Below, piece after piece: positions 20,721-31,946 of a DNA stretch of 64,000 nucleotides (within the stretch, counting starts at the first letter, position 1; each line of letters starts with the position of its first letter). Both the position numbers and the translations under genes were made by a program. Under the pieces are notes generated by a model, which had not been told where the DNA came from, did no database searches, and saw nothing but the letters and a program-made list of their open reading frames with translations. Source of the DNA: Liolophura sinensis (taxonomy: Eukaryota; Mollusca; Polyplacophora; Chitonida; Chitonidae). The stretch is taken from positions 16,069,127-16,133,126 of the forward strand of contig NC_088297.1 in assembly GCF_032854445.1 (NCBI RefSeq), written 5' to 3'.

Positions 20721-23181
20721 GTTCAAACAGGAGGCTTTATCGCGGATTGGTTGTTCCGCGACGTAGGATCGACCAATCATGATGGGGACCAGCAGGGTAG
20801 TCATCCTGATTCTGACTGGATGGCTGTCTTACCCTCTGTGCCAATCACAGCTTGTTAGATGTCCAGATGGTTGTCTCTGCACTACAGTTCCGAACAGCGC
20901 TACAGCCCTGGTGACTAACAGTTTTCTTCGTCTCCAAGTCTCGTGTGGCACGAATAATCCGAACCCGTCTATCCCAACCCTAAACGTCAAAACAGACTAC
21001 CTGAGGGAGTTCGAGTTTACAGGGAGCGACCTACAGAAAATGCCGCCAAATTTGTGCACCTACAATTACATCCAGTATCTTGATCTCAGCAACAACAACA
21101 TGTCGTACTCATCGACAGAAGTGTTCGGTTGTCTTCCCTATCTGGTTCGCCTCCAGATGTCGCATAATGCCTTCACAGAGCTTCACGGGGGAATTTTCGA
21201 TGGACTGGCTGTCATGACAACCGTAGATTTTTCATCCAATCAGATTGAGTACATCCATCCGTTTGCGTTCCACGTGGGGCTTTCCCAGCTCGAGACCGTC
21301 GACCTTAGCAACAACAGACTGACGTCGTTCGAGCCCTGGCCATTTCTTCTGCCTAATCTTATCGTTTTTGATCTCACACGAAACGAAATCGACCATTTCA
21401 GCAACAACATGAGTTGGACAGTTCAACAGTCCCCTTCTTCGATTGCAGCATACATTGGTCTCCAGAGTAATCAATTTTCCACCCTGTCACTTTCTGACTT
21501 TGCGATCTTTGGATTTTCCAGTATTGCTGAACTTTGGTACATGAGGCCCGTTTTTGGCTATTTCGACCTCAGAAACAACCCGTTTGTCTGCGACTGTCAC
21601 ATCTACCAGTTTGTCTACTATATGTCTCACATATCCAAGACCTACCCTCTCAAGACAAGTTTTGATTATCAGTACTATGACGTTACATGTAAATCTCCGC
21701 CCCGTCTGCAGGGAAGCGTCATGCTTGACCTTAACTACACGGAATTCATTTGCACTGACGTTACGTTGTGTCCTCCTGGTTGTCAGTGTACGTTCACGCC
21801 GCACACGGACGTCAGTGACGTCGACTGCCGATCAGCGCGTCTCAAAGAAATGCCTAGAGATCTTCCACAAGGGAAACTCATACTCCATTTTCAAGACAAT
21901 GACATTCTCGGGCTGTCACATCGGAACTACTTGTCTAGAATTACTCACCTTTCTCTCAGCAATAATAAACTGGGACACATCGAAGAGGCGGCTATACGTG
22001 ATCTTGCCAATATTAAAGCTCTTCACCTGAACAACAACAACTTGACGACCGTGCCAAGAGTCCTGAAAGATGTCATTGGGCCCTCGGACTTAAGTCTGGG
22101 CGGAAATGCGATTGTTTGTGACTGCACGACAACGTGGCTTGCTGACTGGCTTCGAGATTCCTCCTTTGCTGGAATGGACAAGGAACTCTGCTCGAACTCC
22201 AGTGGTGTGTTTTTCTTGGACATTAGCGACCAAAGCCTCGGCTGCAATCCCGAAAGTAGTCCTCTGACCCTGTATATTACAATCGCCGTGATGTGCGCTG
22301 CCATCCTTCTCTTCGTTATCTTGCTGATCGTTCTGCGCAAGTACGTAAAACTCTTCTGTTTCCGGTATCTCAGCCTACATCCCTTTGACAGGATGGAAGA
22401 CGAACGTCCCTCCGAAAGCAGGGAAAAGGATATCTATCTCTCTGTTTACTCTCAAAGAGACGACGTACGGCAATGGGTTAAAGGGGAGCTCACGAAGCGT
22501 TTGGAGACACATGCTTTGGACTTTAAGGTTTTCCTGCCGAATCGGGATGGAGGCAAGGCCACTTCCCGAGAGGTCATTGCCGACCGTTTACGAGACAGCA
22601 AGCGGCACCTGTTCGTGTTTACCTCGGATTTCGCTCAGGCCGACTGGCCTATGTTTGAGCTGAGAGAAGCGTGCCTTCAGGAGGAGGTCGGAGAGGGGAA
22701 GAGGATGGTCATCATTCTATACGACGAGGATGCTTTGGATCACCTTGACGACGATACGAAAAAGCTCGTCAACCATCAAGTGATACTACGGCCTTCCAAC
22801 CGGTGGTTCTGGGTGGAGCTGTTCTACTGGATGCCCGTGAAACACCTTGGGCCGTTATGCTGTAGGTGCTCGTGTAGATGCTGCCGAAAACCGCCACCGC
22901 AGACAACCGTCGGGCAGTCAAAACTGAAACTGTCGCTTCATGGACCAGACATAGATCGGTCCAGTATGGCAACACCGGTGCACAGATTCAACGTGGACGA
23001 AGACCTAGCCTGGCAAGATCACGAGGAATCAGACTTTTCAGCTAACCGAGACATACGTCGAGCAAAATATCCCCGGTTATCCCCCCTGCCCTTAACGTCT
23101 TCAGCGTCACAAGAAGCCATAAGGAGTGACCTGGATGTGATCCATGAGGGAAGCGTGCCGCCGTCTTCAGGCAATCTTTGA
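20721..23181 (+). CDS. Toll-like receptor, double cysteine-cluster (protostome) type
   Basis: A single-pass receptor of 800 residues. In the family, ligand or Spaetzle-type signals are sensed by leucine-rich repeats and passed to MyD88-type adaptors by the TIR domain. Seen here: signal peptide 1-23; N-terminal cysteine motif CPDGCLC (28-34); LRRs about 95-268 (YLDLSNNNM, TVDLSNNRL); first C-terminal cap with VCDCHIYQF (270-325); second N-cap CPPGCQC (331-337); three or four LRRs; second cap VCDCTTTWLADWL (446-489); TM about 495-519; TIR about 550-686 with NRWFWVELFYW as box 3; a CCRCSCRCC cluster (694-702); and a 98-residue tail. Box 1 is DIYLSVYSQ and box 2 is NRDGGKATSRE, so the usual BB-loop RDxxPG proline is absent. 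The exon opens after an acceptor (CTCTTTTCAG, ending 20720). Start is ATG 20779, with a second ATG right after. Intact, coded in one exon. Confidence 0.93.
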
Positions 23182-23315
23182 CTGCCTGGACACAATGTGT
23201 TACTCAAGAACACATGCAGTGTTACAAATTATACGCTCCCTGGAAATGCCCAGGAGTCAATCACACTAGAGTGGAGCACGCAGGGCAACACGCGGTTAAA
23301 GAAATAATGACAATT

Positions 23316-23455
23316 TAATAAGTACCTAAAAAAAACTTGAAAGCTGACTAAACAGTTTCGCGCAAGGATTCCACTGGTAAGGCTAAGTAAGTACCTAAAA
23401 AACTTGAAAGCTGATTTAACAGTTCCGCGCATGGACACCAGTGGTAAGGCTAACC
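23316..23455. repeat. Tandem duplication, unit about 70 bp
   Basis: TAAGTACCTAAAAA...CTTGAAAGCTGA...CAGT...CGCG...CCA-TGGTAAGGCTAA occurs twice head to tail in the presumed 3'UTR of the TLR gene. The copies differ at several places. Confidence 0.85.
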
Positions 23456-23457
23456 CT

Positions 23458-23545
23458 AAGAAAGCCTACGTGCGTTGCAGTCTTCAAAGATCAAGCTTTT
23501 CTAGTTGTGGTAGTGATGTAAAGCGAGCTTAAGGAGCAATACATG
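23458..23545 (+). repeat. Dispersed repeat G, copy 2
   Basis: Related to 16000-16082: AAAGCCTACGTGCGTTGCAG, then TCAAGCTTTTCTAGTTGTGG and TAGTGATGTAAAG. Confidence 0.6.
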
Positions 23546-23569
23546 CGCTGTAAGGAGTGTCCAATAGAC

Positions 23570-23812
23570 ATATTTATTCATTTGATTGGTGTTTAAGGCC
23601 GTACTCCTGAATATTTCCACTTATACACGGCGGCCAGCATTATGGTGGGAGGAAACCGGGCTCAACCCGGGGGAAACCCACGACCACCTGCAGGTTGCTG
23701 GCAGGCCTTCCCACGTACGGCCGGAGAGGAAGCCAGCATGAGCTGGACTTGAACTCCTAGCGACCGCATTGGTGAGAGGCTCCTGGTTATTACGCTGCAC
23801 TAGAGCCCCCCC
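23570..23812 (-). repeat. SINE-A, nearly full length
   Basis: Tail at the left, clear core (CCAGCATTATGGTGGGAGGA) and head ending near GCACTAGAG. Well conserved. Confidence 0.9.
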
Positions 23813-24635
23813 AGAATCCAACAGAAGCTGATAATTAGATTCCATATCAGAAATGACGTAATGATGGGTGGGTTGTTTGGGAAATCAGCGCTAACATGTG
23901 GTCAGCTTTTTTAAGCTATAAACAAAGTGCCAGTTCCAGTAGAATTTTCTCTTCACACTTAACACCGTGGCTTCAATTACAGAATCAACATAGGTAACAA
24001 AATGGGACTAGTGAACTTGAAAATGAATACTGTCGAAGCGTATTCACCGTCACTATAAAATACGTTTATTAAAGCATATAGCTCTTGGACATTTGTGGCA
24101 AATTACGTTTTCACAACAACCTACATGTTTATGGATACTAATACTATTTTCCATGCGTATTTTGATGGTAGGAGCTTTATTCATCTGAAAACTATCTAGG
24201 TACATTTCTTTTCGTTTGTGGGCAACAACATATACAGCAACATTCTGTTAGCATTCTGTAAAACCAGAGAGAAATCTATGATGACAGCACAACGTAGAGT
24301 AGTTTATAGAATAAACCGTCATTACACCTGGGCCTGACCAATCAACTGCAAGATCACAGGATTTAAATTTGTAACTGCGGATTATATAATGTGACACTCC
24401 AACGGGACTCCTCAAGGAAACGTTTGTTAAAATCCCAGCCTCACAGAAGACGTCGACTTCGCGAAATGAGTGGATATTAGTGTGCTAAATGTACAAATTT
24501 AAATGTACAAACTTAAGTGTACAAATTTAAATGTGTATATGTATATATATTGAAAAAAATCTGTAAATACCTGTATAGTTAAATAAAATATATTAACGTC
24601 CTTTCAGGTGACTTATGCATGGTTTCCTTGCGGTT
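23813..24635. other. No recognised feature
   Basis: AT-rich. A small array of about 17-bp units (AAATGTACAAATTTAA and variants) lies at 24486-24533. No gene. Confidence 0.4.
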
Positions 24636-24639
24636 CATT

Positions 24640-24780
24640 CTTTGAATGGTGTTCAACGCCCTACTCAAGAATTTTTCACTTTTATGAATATGATCAGGTT
24701 TACGGGTGTTGGAAATCGGAGTGAACGGAATATTCCACCGCCTTTCGTCTGGTACCGAAGAAATCTCCTGACTTTATAAC
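24640..24780 (-). repeat. SINE-F
   Basis: TTGAATGGTGTTCAACGCCC, TACTCAAGAATTTTTCACTT, then the SINE-F core and AATCTCCTGACTTTATAACG. Same orientation as the other SINE-F copies. Confidence 0.6.
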
Positions 24781-24961
24781 GCAGTATAAGCTAATTTTTT
24801 TTTCATTGTGCAGGCTGAATTTGGTTGGGTACCATTCCAATTGGAGTATCTTTCCTGTGCAATAGCGATTCGGGTTCCAGACAGTTTGACTTGTAAAACA
24901 CGTATAGACCAGAATACTTGAACAACGTTGCCAGTTTGCCTCGAAGTGTCATCGCGAAGGT

Positions 24962-25233
24962 AGAAATATTTATTTATTTGTTTATCATAGTGCTTTACGC
25001 CGTTTTCAAGAATATTTCTGTTAACGACGGCGGCCAGCATTATGGCAGAAGGAAGCCGAGCAAAGCTCGAGGGAAACCCACGACCGTCCGCGACTTGATG
25101 GCAGACAGTTCCACGCGCGACCGGTGAGGAAGCCAGGGTGAGCTGGATTTGAACTCACATCGACCGTATTGTAGAAAGGATACCGAGTCATTCTTCTGGG
25201 CTAGAACGCTGACCACTCGACCAAAGATGCCCT
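24962..25233 (-). repeat. SINE-A, full length
   Basis: Tail (ATTTATTTATTTGTTTAT), core and a complete diverged tRNA head ending ACCACTCGACCAAAGATGCC. The TTGAGT motif is mutated (TTTTCAAGAATATTTCTG). Confidence 0.85.
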
Positions 25234-25377
25234 CAAAAGACTAACACTAAACAGTTTTGGCCAGAATGAATGTAAGTTCGAATTTTTCTGTTTGTTTTCA
25301 GTTGGTTGTGGCTTGTACACTATTTAAGATATTCTGATACCTGTTCATTTAACTGATTAATGCATTGTACAAGACGG

Positions 25378-25640
25378 CTGTCAGGTTTAATAGTCGGGGA
25401 AATCGAGTAATTCAAAGGAGATAACCGCGCTTGGCCAAGTGCCTGATGAACTAAGTCTCTCACAGACAGGGAAGAGCCGGGCACTTCCCCGGAAGATTCA
25501 CAGAGACAACCGTTATGTGACTGCTTGTTTGATTGATTGATTAATGCCATACTCTCAGTCAAGAGATTTTCACTTACAAGATGGCAGTCAGATTTATGAG
25601 CGGAGAAAACACAAGGGCCGTTCCCAACTTGTTGCCACCA
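25378..25640 (-). repeat. Two SINE-F pieces
   Basis: 25378-25500 contains TTGGCCAAGTGCCTGATGAA, a SINE-F core word. 25530-25640 contains ATGCCATACTCTCAGTCAAG and the following tail-core. They look like a rearranged copy or two adjacent copies. Confidence 0.45.
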
Positions 25641-25989
25641 ACGCCGCTACCAACAATGACCAGGGAGAAATCCACAAAACTTTAAAAGGTTGGCGTATCT
25701 TGAAACACTTAGACGATAGTAATATAAAATCACTTTGGTAAGTTTGAGATGTTCGGGACGTGCCGTGATCTATGATAACTCGGTACAAACTGCTTTGATC
25801 TCGACAAAAGTCAACAGCAGTCGTTCTGTGGCGGTTTTGAATCGTTACTCATTTCGATTTTGCTGGACAGCCCAGACCCGGATCTTAGACCTGCTGACCG
25901 TCGCTCGGACCGGCTTTTAGGCCTAGCCTTTCTGTGTCACTTAAATACGTCAGTCTGTTGTGAGTTTTTCTCGGTAAAAATGTATTTTC

Positions 25990-26130
25990 TGACTGAGAGA
26001 TTGACTGGTGCTTAACACCTTGCTCAAGGTGGTAAGATAAACCGTATCGTCTGATTTCGATGCAAACCAGCCATTGATCTTCGCCAGGTAGCCTATCGAC
26101 AAACCTACTAACTTTAAGTAGCCGCCCAAA
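25990..26130 (-). repeat. SINE-F, decayed
   Basis: GACTGGTGCTTAACACCTTG then CTCAAGGTGG, and CAGCCATTGATCTTCGCCAG. Weak but the order fits the family. Confidence 0.4.
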
Positions 26131-26661
26131 CAGTCAGATCTTATGTGACCTCGTGGGTCAAGGGCTTTACAGTCACAGAGAGAAAAAAAACTGTTTTCAG
26201 GCCAGCAACCCCAACACATCAATGTCTTTAAGACGGCCCGGAAGTTAGATCACATGAACATCCTAGCGTGGCGAAAACAAAATGGCCGGCCATGTTGAAG
26301 TATAGGGGAAAAGGCCATCTCTCCCACTCCGCCTGCGATCAGTTTGGCCTGGTTGTACGAAAAAACATCACGCACGCTCTACTGAAATACTCAAACTATC
26401 CGAAAAGCTGAAAATTATACAAATCCAACGAATACACTATCGCTGACAGCGATTCAGAAAGCGTCATTTACCTGTAACATAAGGCTGGGAGATAATTTTC
26501 CTCACCAACCCCGACTGTTACTATGGAGATCACGTGGTCTCAAACTTCCTTGCCGTCTTACAGAATCACATCTTTCCAAGGCCAAATTATATACAGGGCT
26601 CAAATAAATAAAAACACATTTTGAAGCTGACGATTAATGTAATAAAAACACCCCAAAACAA
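26131..26661. other. 3' flank of MTERF3
   Basis: No gene seen. No canonical AATAAA was found in the minus orientation just below the MTERF3 stop. Confidence 0.4.
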
Positions 26662-29600
26662 TCACAAAGTCTTCAAGAAGTCATTAAAATGTGACACACT
26701 GGATTTCGCCACGTGAAAACAAAAATCACGGTCTTTCCCGCTGACCAGCGCTTTAAGAGCGACGTAGTTTGGCTGTTGCGGGTCGTACTGAGCACGTTGG
26801 AGATGCTGCAGGTATAGGTGGCGCTGCTTAATCACGTGGAGACGCGTTCGAAATACCTGCGGCCATGTGACCAAGGCTTTGTGCGTCAGTTTCATGTCAT
26901 TGTACAGGTAATCAAACCTCTTCCCAATCTGGTGTCGATCTGAATTAAGGCAGAAAAAAATCTGATGAAAATATACAAAGACATCAATGCTGGGATTCAA
27001 CGTGGAAGTAGAAGATTTTTCTCAAAAGTTTCAGTTATTTCAAGTCACACTTATTCCACTTATTATTTTTATAATTTGACTGGTGTTTTTATACAAAACA
27101 TATGTTTAAAAATGTTATGAAGTGTTATGATGACAGAAAGTCATGTTGGTAAATGGAGGAAATCATGAAGATCAAAGGGGCCTCCGTGGCTCAGTTGGTT
27201 AGCGCGCTAGCGCAGCATAATGAGACAGGAGTCTCTCGCCAATGCGGTGGCTGTGAGGTCATGCTGGCTTCCTCTCCGGTCTTATGTGGGAAGGTCTGAC
27301 AGCAACCTGAGGATGGTCGTGGATTTACCCCGGGCTCTGCCCAGTTTCCTCCCACCATCATGCTGACCGCCGTTCTGTAACTGAAATATTCTTAAATACG
27401 GCGTAAAACACCAATCAAATAAATCAATAAATCAAAGTGATCAAAGATCAAAGTGATTAGCCACATAATAGGGGAAACAACTGCACCTAGAATATTTATG
27501 TGATGCCCCCTCCTTTGTCAAGCGACATACACGTAGCTAAGCATTGTTTCCCATCACTGAGTTAACAACAAAACTTGCCTGTTGTGAGAATATACGACTG
27601 CGCATGCTTACCTGAGAGTAATACCCTGGGGGACGACAAGAAAATCTGCTTCACTTCTGCCTCGGAGAAACCCAGAAAAGTCCGCATGTAAAACTTCACG
27701 CTCTGAAAACAGAGCTTCAACTATTAGATAACTTCTCCAATATAATCTAGTTTCTCTAATATATTATTTATCATTTTTCATTAATGATCATTTATTATAA
27801 TTATCACTGCAGTTTGACATACCATAGATAAATAAAGTAGGCAATGTATAATCAGTCTCATATTGGCACTTCTGATTTTGGGGTAATTCTGTACTTTAAA
27901 AGTGTCTTTTTTCCCTGCCAGCCTGCTACTTTTGGTATACAGGTACATGCTTGGTATCAATATGATGGAGCTTGTCTAAGCTTTGGGCAGGTATGAGTTT
28001 AAGTACCTGTTAAGAGGACACAAGGAGATAGATGCTAATGAGGCTGCAAGCAATGTCCCCTTGGTGTCCCCAACACTCCCAGCTGCCAGCATAGAAAAGT
28101 CCAGATTTTGACAGTCAACCTATGTCAAAATTTTAATGGCTGCTTTCTCACAGACTGGGCCAGGTATGTACCGAAGCATATTGGCCACGGAATGTTTGAG
28201 ACTGAGTTTAAGCACTAAACGTTAACACTGTCGCTTACAGAAAATTAAATCTGAAATTATATTCAAACTCAAGGAAATGGGAAATGGTATGGTCCTTGAT
28301 CAGATAAAGTCTGCTTGATAGGAGCTAACTAAGCAGAGTCTCTGTGGTTAATATTAAAGTAGAGAATTGTGTATCAGAGATGCATAAGGTCACCTCATAC
28401 CAATGTCTCTCAACTCTGCACATACCTTGACTTTGGATGGATCCCAGGTTAACAGTTTAGGGAGTCTGGTAACAACATGTCTCACTTCATCACCTAAAAA
28501 CCAAGTCAGATAGCCCATAGTGAAGGAAAACCAAGACTTTATTTATTTATTTGATTGGTGTGTTATGCTGTAGGCCTAGTCAAGTATATTTCACTTATAC
28601 GATGGCAGCCCGCATAATGGTGAAAGGAAACCCAGTAGAGCTCGAAAGAAACAGATGACCATCTGCTGGTTGCTGCCAGGCCTTTCCATGTACAGCCAGA
28701 GAAGAAGCCAGCATGATCTGGACTTGAACTCACAGTGACAGCATTGATGAGAGGCTCCTGGATCACTGCACTAGGCTGGCGACGAAAGAAAACCAAGAAA
28801 TCTATCATACCATTCAAGTATATCCAAATAGCAAGGTTTTCGTTATATTTTTGAGCAGAAAGCTACTTCCGAAAAGTGGCCAGCCACCTGGCAGAAAATT
28901 TAGCGAAGTATAAAAATAGGAGCACAAAATAAGTAAATAGGGAAAATAAGTAAATAGGGGAAATAAGCAGACGGCTACCTGCTCAAAATATTGAAAAGTA
29001 GCAGGCTGCTGGTAGCTGGTAACTACCTTATTATAAACCCCTGACATAGGTATATATTTATTTATTTTGGAAAAAAAACTGTATTTACTGTATAAAAATG
29101 CTTGAATTCTGAGGGTGTCATTTATTGATTAAGTTGATGATGTTGGATGCCAGTTGTGGGAAACTGGATTTTTGGCCTTCTAACAGAGAGTGTGTACTTT
29201 ACAATTTTTGAGCCCTTTGAGTGCATGTACATGTAATGTGCCTCCTTGTTGCAGGACATATTTCAACTGCTCTTTTATCTAGTGCTGCTTCACTGAGACG
29301 ACTTACCGAAGGCAAGTAATACGCCCTGCCCTAAGCATTATACTGATATGGGTCAACCAGTCGTTGCACTATCCCCTTCATGCTGAACGCCAAGCGAGGA
29401 AGCTACAACTTCCTCTTTTAAGGTTTCAGGTGTGACGCGACCCATGTTTTAATAATAGAAGAAATTAACTTCACACTCATGCAGAAAAAGAGCTATTCCA
29501 ACACAGAACTTTTGTATTTGAGATCAAGAAGAAACATTTGTGACAACACTGACATCTTACATGTAACTGGCCCCATTGGTTCATCATAGAATTCAAACAT

Positions 29601-31946
29601 TACAAGACAGCATTAACTGATGCTGAAGCAATTGCGGTCTTCCAGCAACCTGAGGATGGTCGTGGATTTCCCCTGGTTTCTTCCCAACATAATGCTGGTC
29701 GCTGTTGTATAAATGAAATATTCTTGAGTACGGCGTAAAACACCAAACAAATAAATAAATAAATAAATCAAACAATCGCGAAAAAGAAGATAGGAATGGC
29801 ACTCCGCTTTTTAATGGCATTTCCAATGAGGCTGACTGGATTTTGGTATGTCTGAGAGTATTCTGTCACTTTGTGTTATAACTTATGAATTCTATTACAC
29901 ATGACATAATGGCAACGCATTAAAAAAAAAACACGTGTCAAATCCAAAAGGGGATATTTTTGTTACACATACATGCAGCAGATAGCAGACTATTTACCTT
30001 CTCAGAGAATGTGTACATTATAGTATGTACTGGGGAGGACCCAAATGCACTCACAGTGTCTCAACCGCAATAACCATAATGCAATGATCAATGGCCATGT
30101 TCTGGACAAGGGAAGACAATGCATTCTAACACAAAGCATTTGCTTTTCTTAAAAGTTCAGTTTTTGTTTCTCTATATGCAAGTTAAATTATTTCTTAACA
30201 TATAAAAGTACAATAGGCTTCCCAACCTTCCTCTTGGCACATAAAACTGGCTTAAAGGATTAGTCTCCAGTTTTAGTCAGTGGTGCACTTCATGTGCTTA
30301 TCTTAGAATATTTATTTTCCTCTCCGGCCGTATGTGGGAATTTCTGCCAGCAGCTTGCGGATGGTCGTGGGTTCACCCAGGCTCTGCCCGATTTCCTCCA
30401 ACCATAATGCTGGCCGCTGTCATATAAGAGAAATATCCTTGAGTACGGCGTAAAACACCAATGAAATAAATAAATAATATTTATTTACTATTTTTTCCCT
30501 CTGTTCGCTTCACAGTATATATATCATTCTATTCCCCCAAGGTATTCTAAATTCATACCTATATGAGAAGACAACCGCATGTTATTGTCTGCATTACTAA
30601 TAGCCTACGCCTATATAGTAGTGTACCGCGGTCCAAATGGCAGGGCACAAAGCTGGTCCTGGATCAGTCATTACCAGGAAGTTCATTAATGAAATCGCTT
30701 CCCAATATCTCTGACCTGTAATATCATAACCACGTCTCTCTAAAATGGGTGGAATTCATTTATTTATTTATCTCATTGGCGTCTCTCTAAAATGGGTGGA
30801 ATTCATTTATTTATTTATCTCATTGCTGCATTCAAAAATATTTCACTTACGTGATGGCAGTCAGCATTATGATATGAAGAAACCAGGCAGGGCCAGGACC
30901 AAACCCACGACCATCCGCAGGTTGCTGGCAGACCATCCCACATACGACTGGGGAGAAAGCTAGCCTTAGCTGGAAATGAACTCAGAAAGATCGCATTGGC
31001 AAGAGGCTCCCTAGTCTTTGTGCCGCACTACCACACTAACCCTTACTTTTTACTTACCAGTTAGTTTAAATTTCCTTTGATACACTCCTAAAGTTGCATC
31101 AATGTCTTCGATGGACTCGGAAAACATTTTTGGACATTTGGTCACGATTCGCACCACTGAGTCCTCCAGAAAATTCTTCGATCTCAGATAATTGACATGG
31201 TTTTGTAAATCTTCCACACAGTTCTTCAGAATCATTGGATTGCGGGTAAGAATTTCTCCAAGGTCAGAGCTAGGTATTCCGATGTCATGAAGATAAAGGA
31301 GCACTGGTTGAACATCCCTCTCAAAATCCAAATGTATTAACAAATTTGACCCACTGTGATCTTGCTCGACCACTGACAAGTCTACACCGAGTTTCACCAG
31401 ATTTGACAACACCTCTGACTTATTCACTAAAGCAGCCAAATTATAAACAGGCTTGACAATGCGCTTGGATGGAAGAGAGTCAGTATCGATTAACTCCCCT
31501 TCCTCTGGAAGAGTTATCCCCCCTCTATGGTTAGCTGCAGACCCCTGGGTTTTCGTTTCAAGAGATTTCTGGAACAGTTCCACTTGAGATTTAAATTCTT
31601 TTTCAGTCTCATCATTCTCTGATTTTTGATCATGTTGCATTTTCAAATATGAAGCATCACTTCCCAATTTTGGACTGCCCACTTCCATCTCTTTTCCACC
31701 TTCTTCTTCATGCTTTTTAACAGCATGGTTCACTGTGCCGTCAGTTGACAGCAACCTTAAAAATTGACCAGAAACAGATGTCCGCAAAGCAACATGGCAC
31801 GTTTCACCTCTGAGATCAAACACACTCACAGACGTACTAACCAGTGGAAGTCGACTGCTGTCATGGTAACTAGATTGAAACTTCACGAATTTGGGAATCT
31901 GTCTCAGGTTTCCAGCGGTCAATCGGCGACACCCTCCGATAAACAT
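26662..31946 (-). CDS. MTERF3: Mitochondrial transcription termination factor 3
   Basis: A mitochondrial DNA/RNA-binding helical-repeat protein; in mammals MTERF3 represses mtDNA transcription and takes part in mitoribosome assembly. Exons on the minus strand: 31946-31058, 28493-28426, 27702-27612, 26939-26662. All introns are GT-AG and phases 1, 0 and 1 fit. The product is 441 residues; human MTERF3 is about 417. The N-terminus (MFIGGCRRLTAGNLRQIPKF) is basic like a mitochondrial presequence. A long polar spacer follows, then mTERF repeats from LGVDLSVVEQ: LGEILTRNPMIL, VVRIVTKCPKMF, EVRHVVTRLPKLL, EVKQIFLSSPRVLL, LVTWPQVFRTRL. The C-terminus matches human MTERF3 closely from memory (RHLYLQHLQRAQYDP, ending FNDFLKTL). 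Exons 2 and 3 are only 68 and 91 nt and were found by family reading. Start is the first ATG of the open frame. Confidence 0.93.
27178..27443 (+). repeat. SINE-A, full length with target duplication
   Basis: The most complete plus-strand copy: head TGGCTCAGTTGGTTAGCGCG, core, and tail CAATCAAATAAATCAATAAA. Flanked by AAGATCAAAG at 27168-27177 and 27444-27453. It lies in the last intron of MTERF3 and opposite to its transcription. Confidence 0.93.
27703..28425. other. MTERF3 intron 2, unassigned
   Basis: AT-rich intron without recognised repeats or conserved elements. Confidence 0.4.
28537..28787 (-). repeat. SINE-A with target duplication
   Basis: Nearly full copy, flanked by GAAAACCAAGA at 28526-28536 and 28788-28798. 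It is in MTERF3 intron 1, in the same orientation as the gene. Confidence 0.93.
28911..28978. repeat. Small AT-rich tandem repeat
   Basis: AAAATAAGTAAATAGGG is repeated about two and a half times. Confidence 0.6.
29216..29445 (-). repeat. SINE-B, partial
   Basis: From GTGCATGTACATGTAATGTG to TGTGACGCGACCCATG; the tRNA head and the tail are missing. In MTERF3 intron 1. Confidence 0.85.
29640..29772 (+). repeat. SINE-A, 3' part
   Basis: CCAGCAACCTGAGGATGGTC to an AAATAAATAAATAAATAAAT tail. In MTERF3 intron 1. Confidence 0.85.
29773..30315. other. MTERF3 intron 1, unassigned
   Basis: AT-rich, no repeat or gene recognised. Confidence 0.35.
30318..30478 (+). repeat. SINE-A, 3' two thirds
   Basis: From TTCCTCTCCGGCCGTATGTG to the AAATAAATAAATAAT tail. 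In MTERF3 intron 1. Confidence 0.85.
30733..30826. repeat. 47-bp tandem duplication at a SINE tail
   Basis: CGTCTCTCTAAAATGGGTGG followed by AATTCATTTATTTATTTATC occurs twice, from 30733 and from 30780. The duplication includes the SINE tail junction, so it arose after the SINE landed. Confidence 0.9.
30800..31040 (-). repeat. SINE-A, nearly full length
   Basis: Tail, core (CATCCGCAGGTTGCTGGCAG) and head with GAACTCAGAAAGATCGCATT. It ends about 20 bp inside the intron from MTERF3 exon 1, close to the donor. Confidence 0.88.

Noticed and set aside
21554-22030. 158-codon plus-strand frame inside the TLR exon
   Set aside because: Out of frame with the intact 800-codon receptor.
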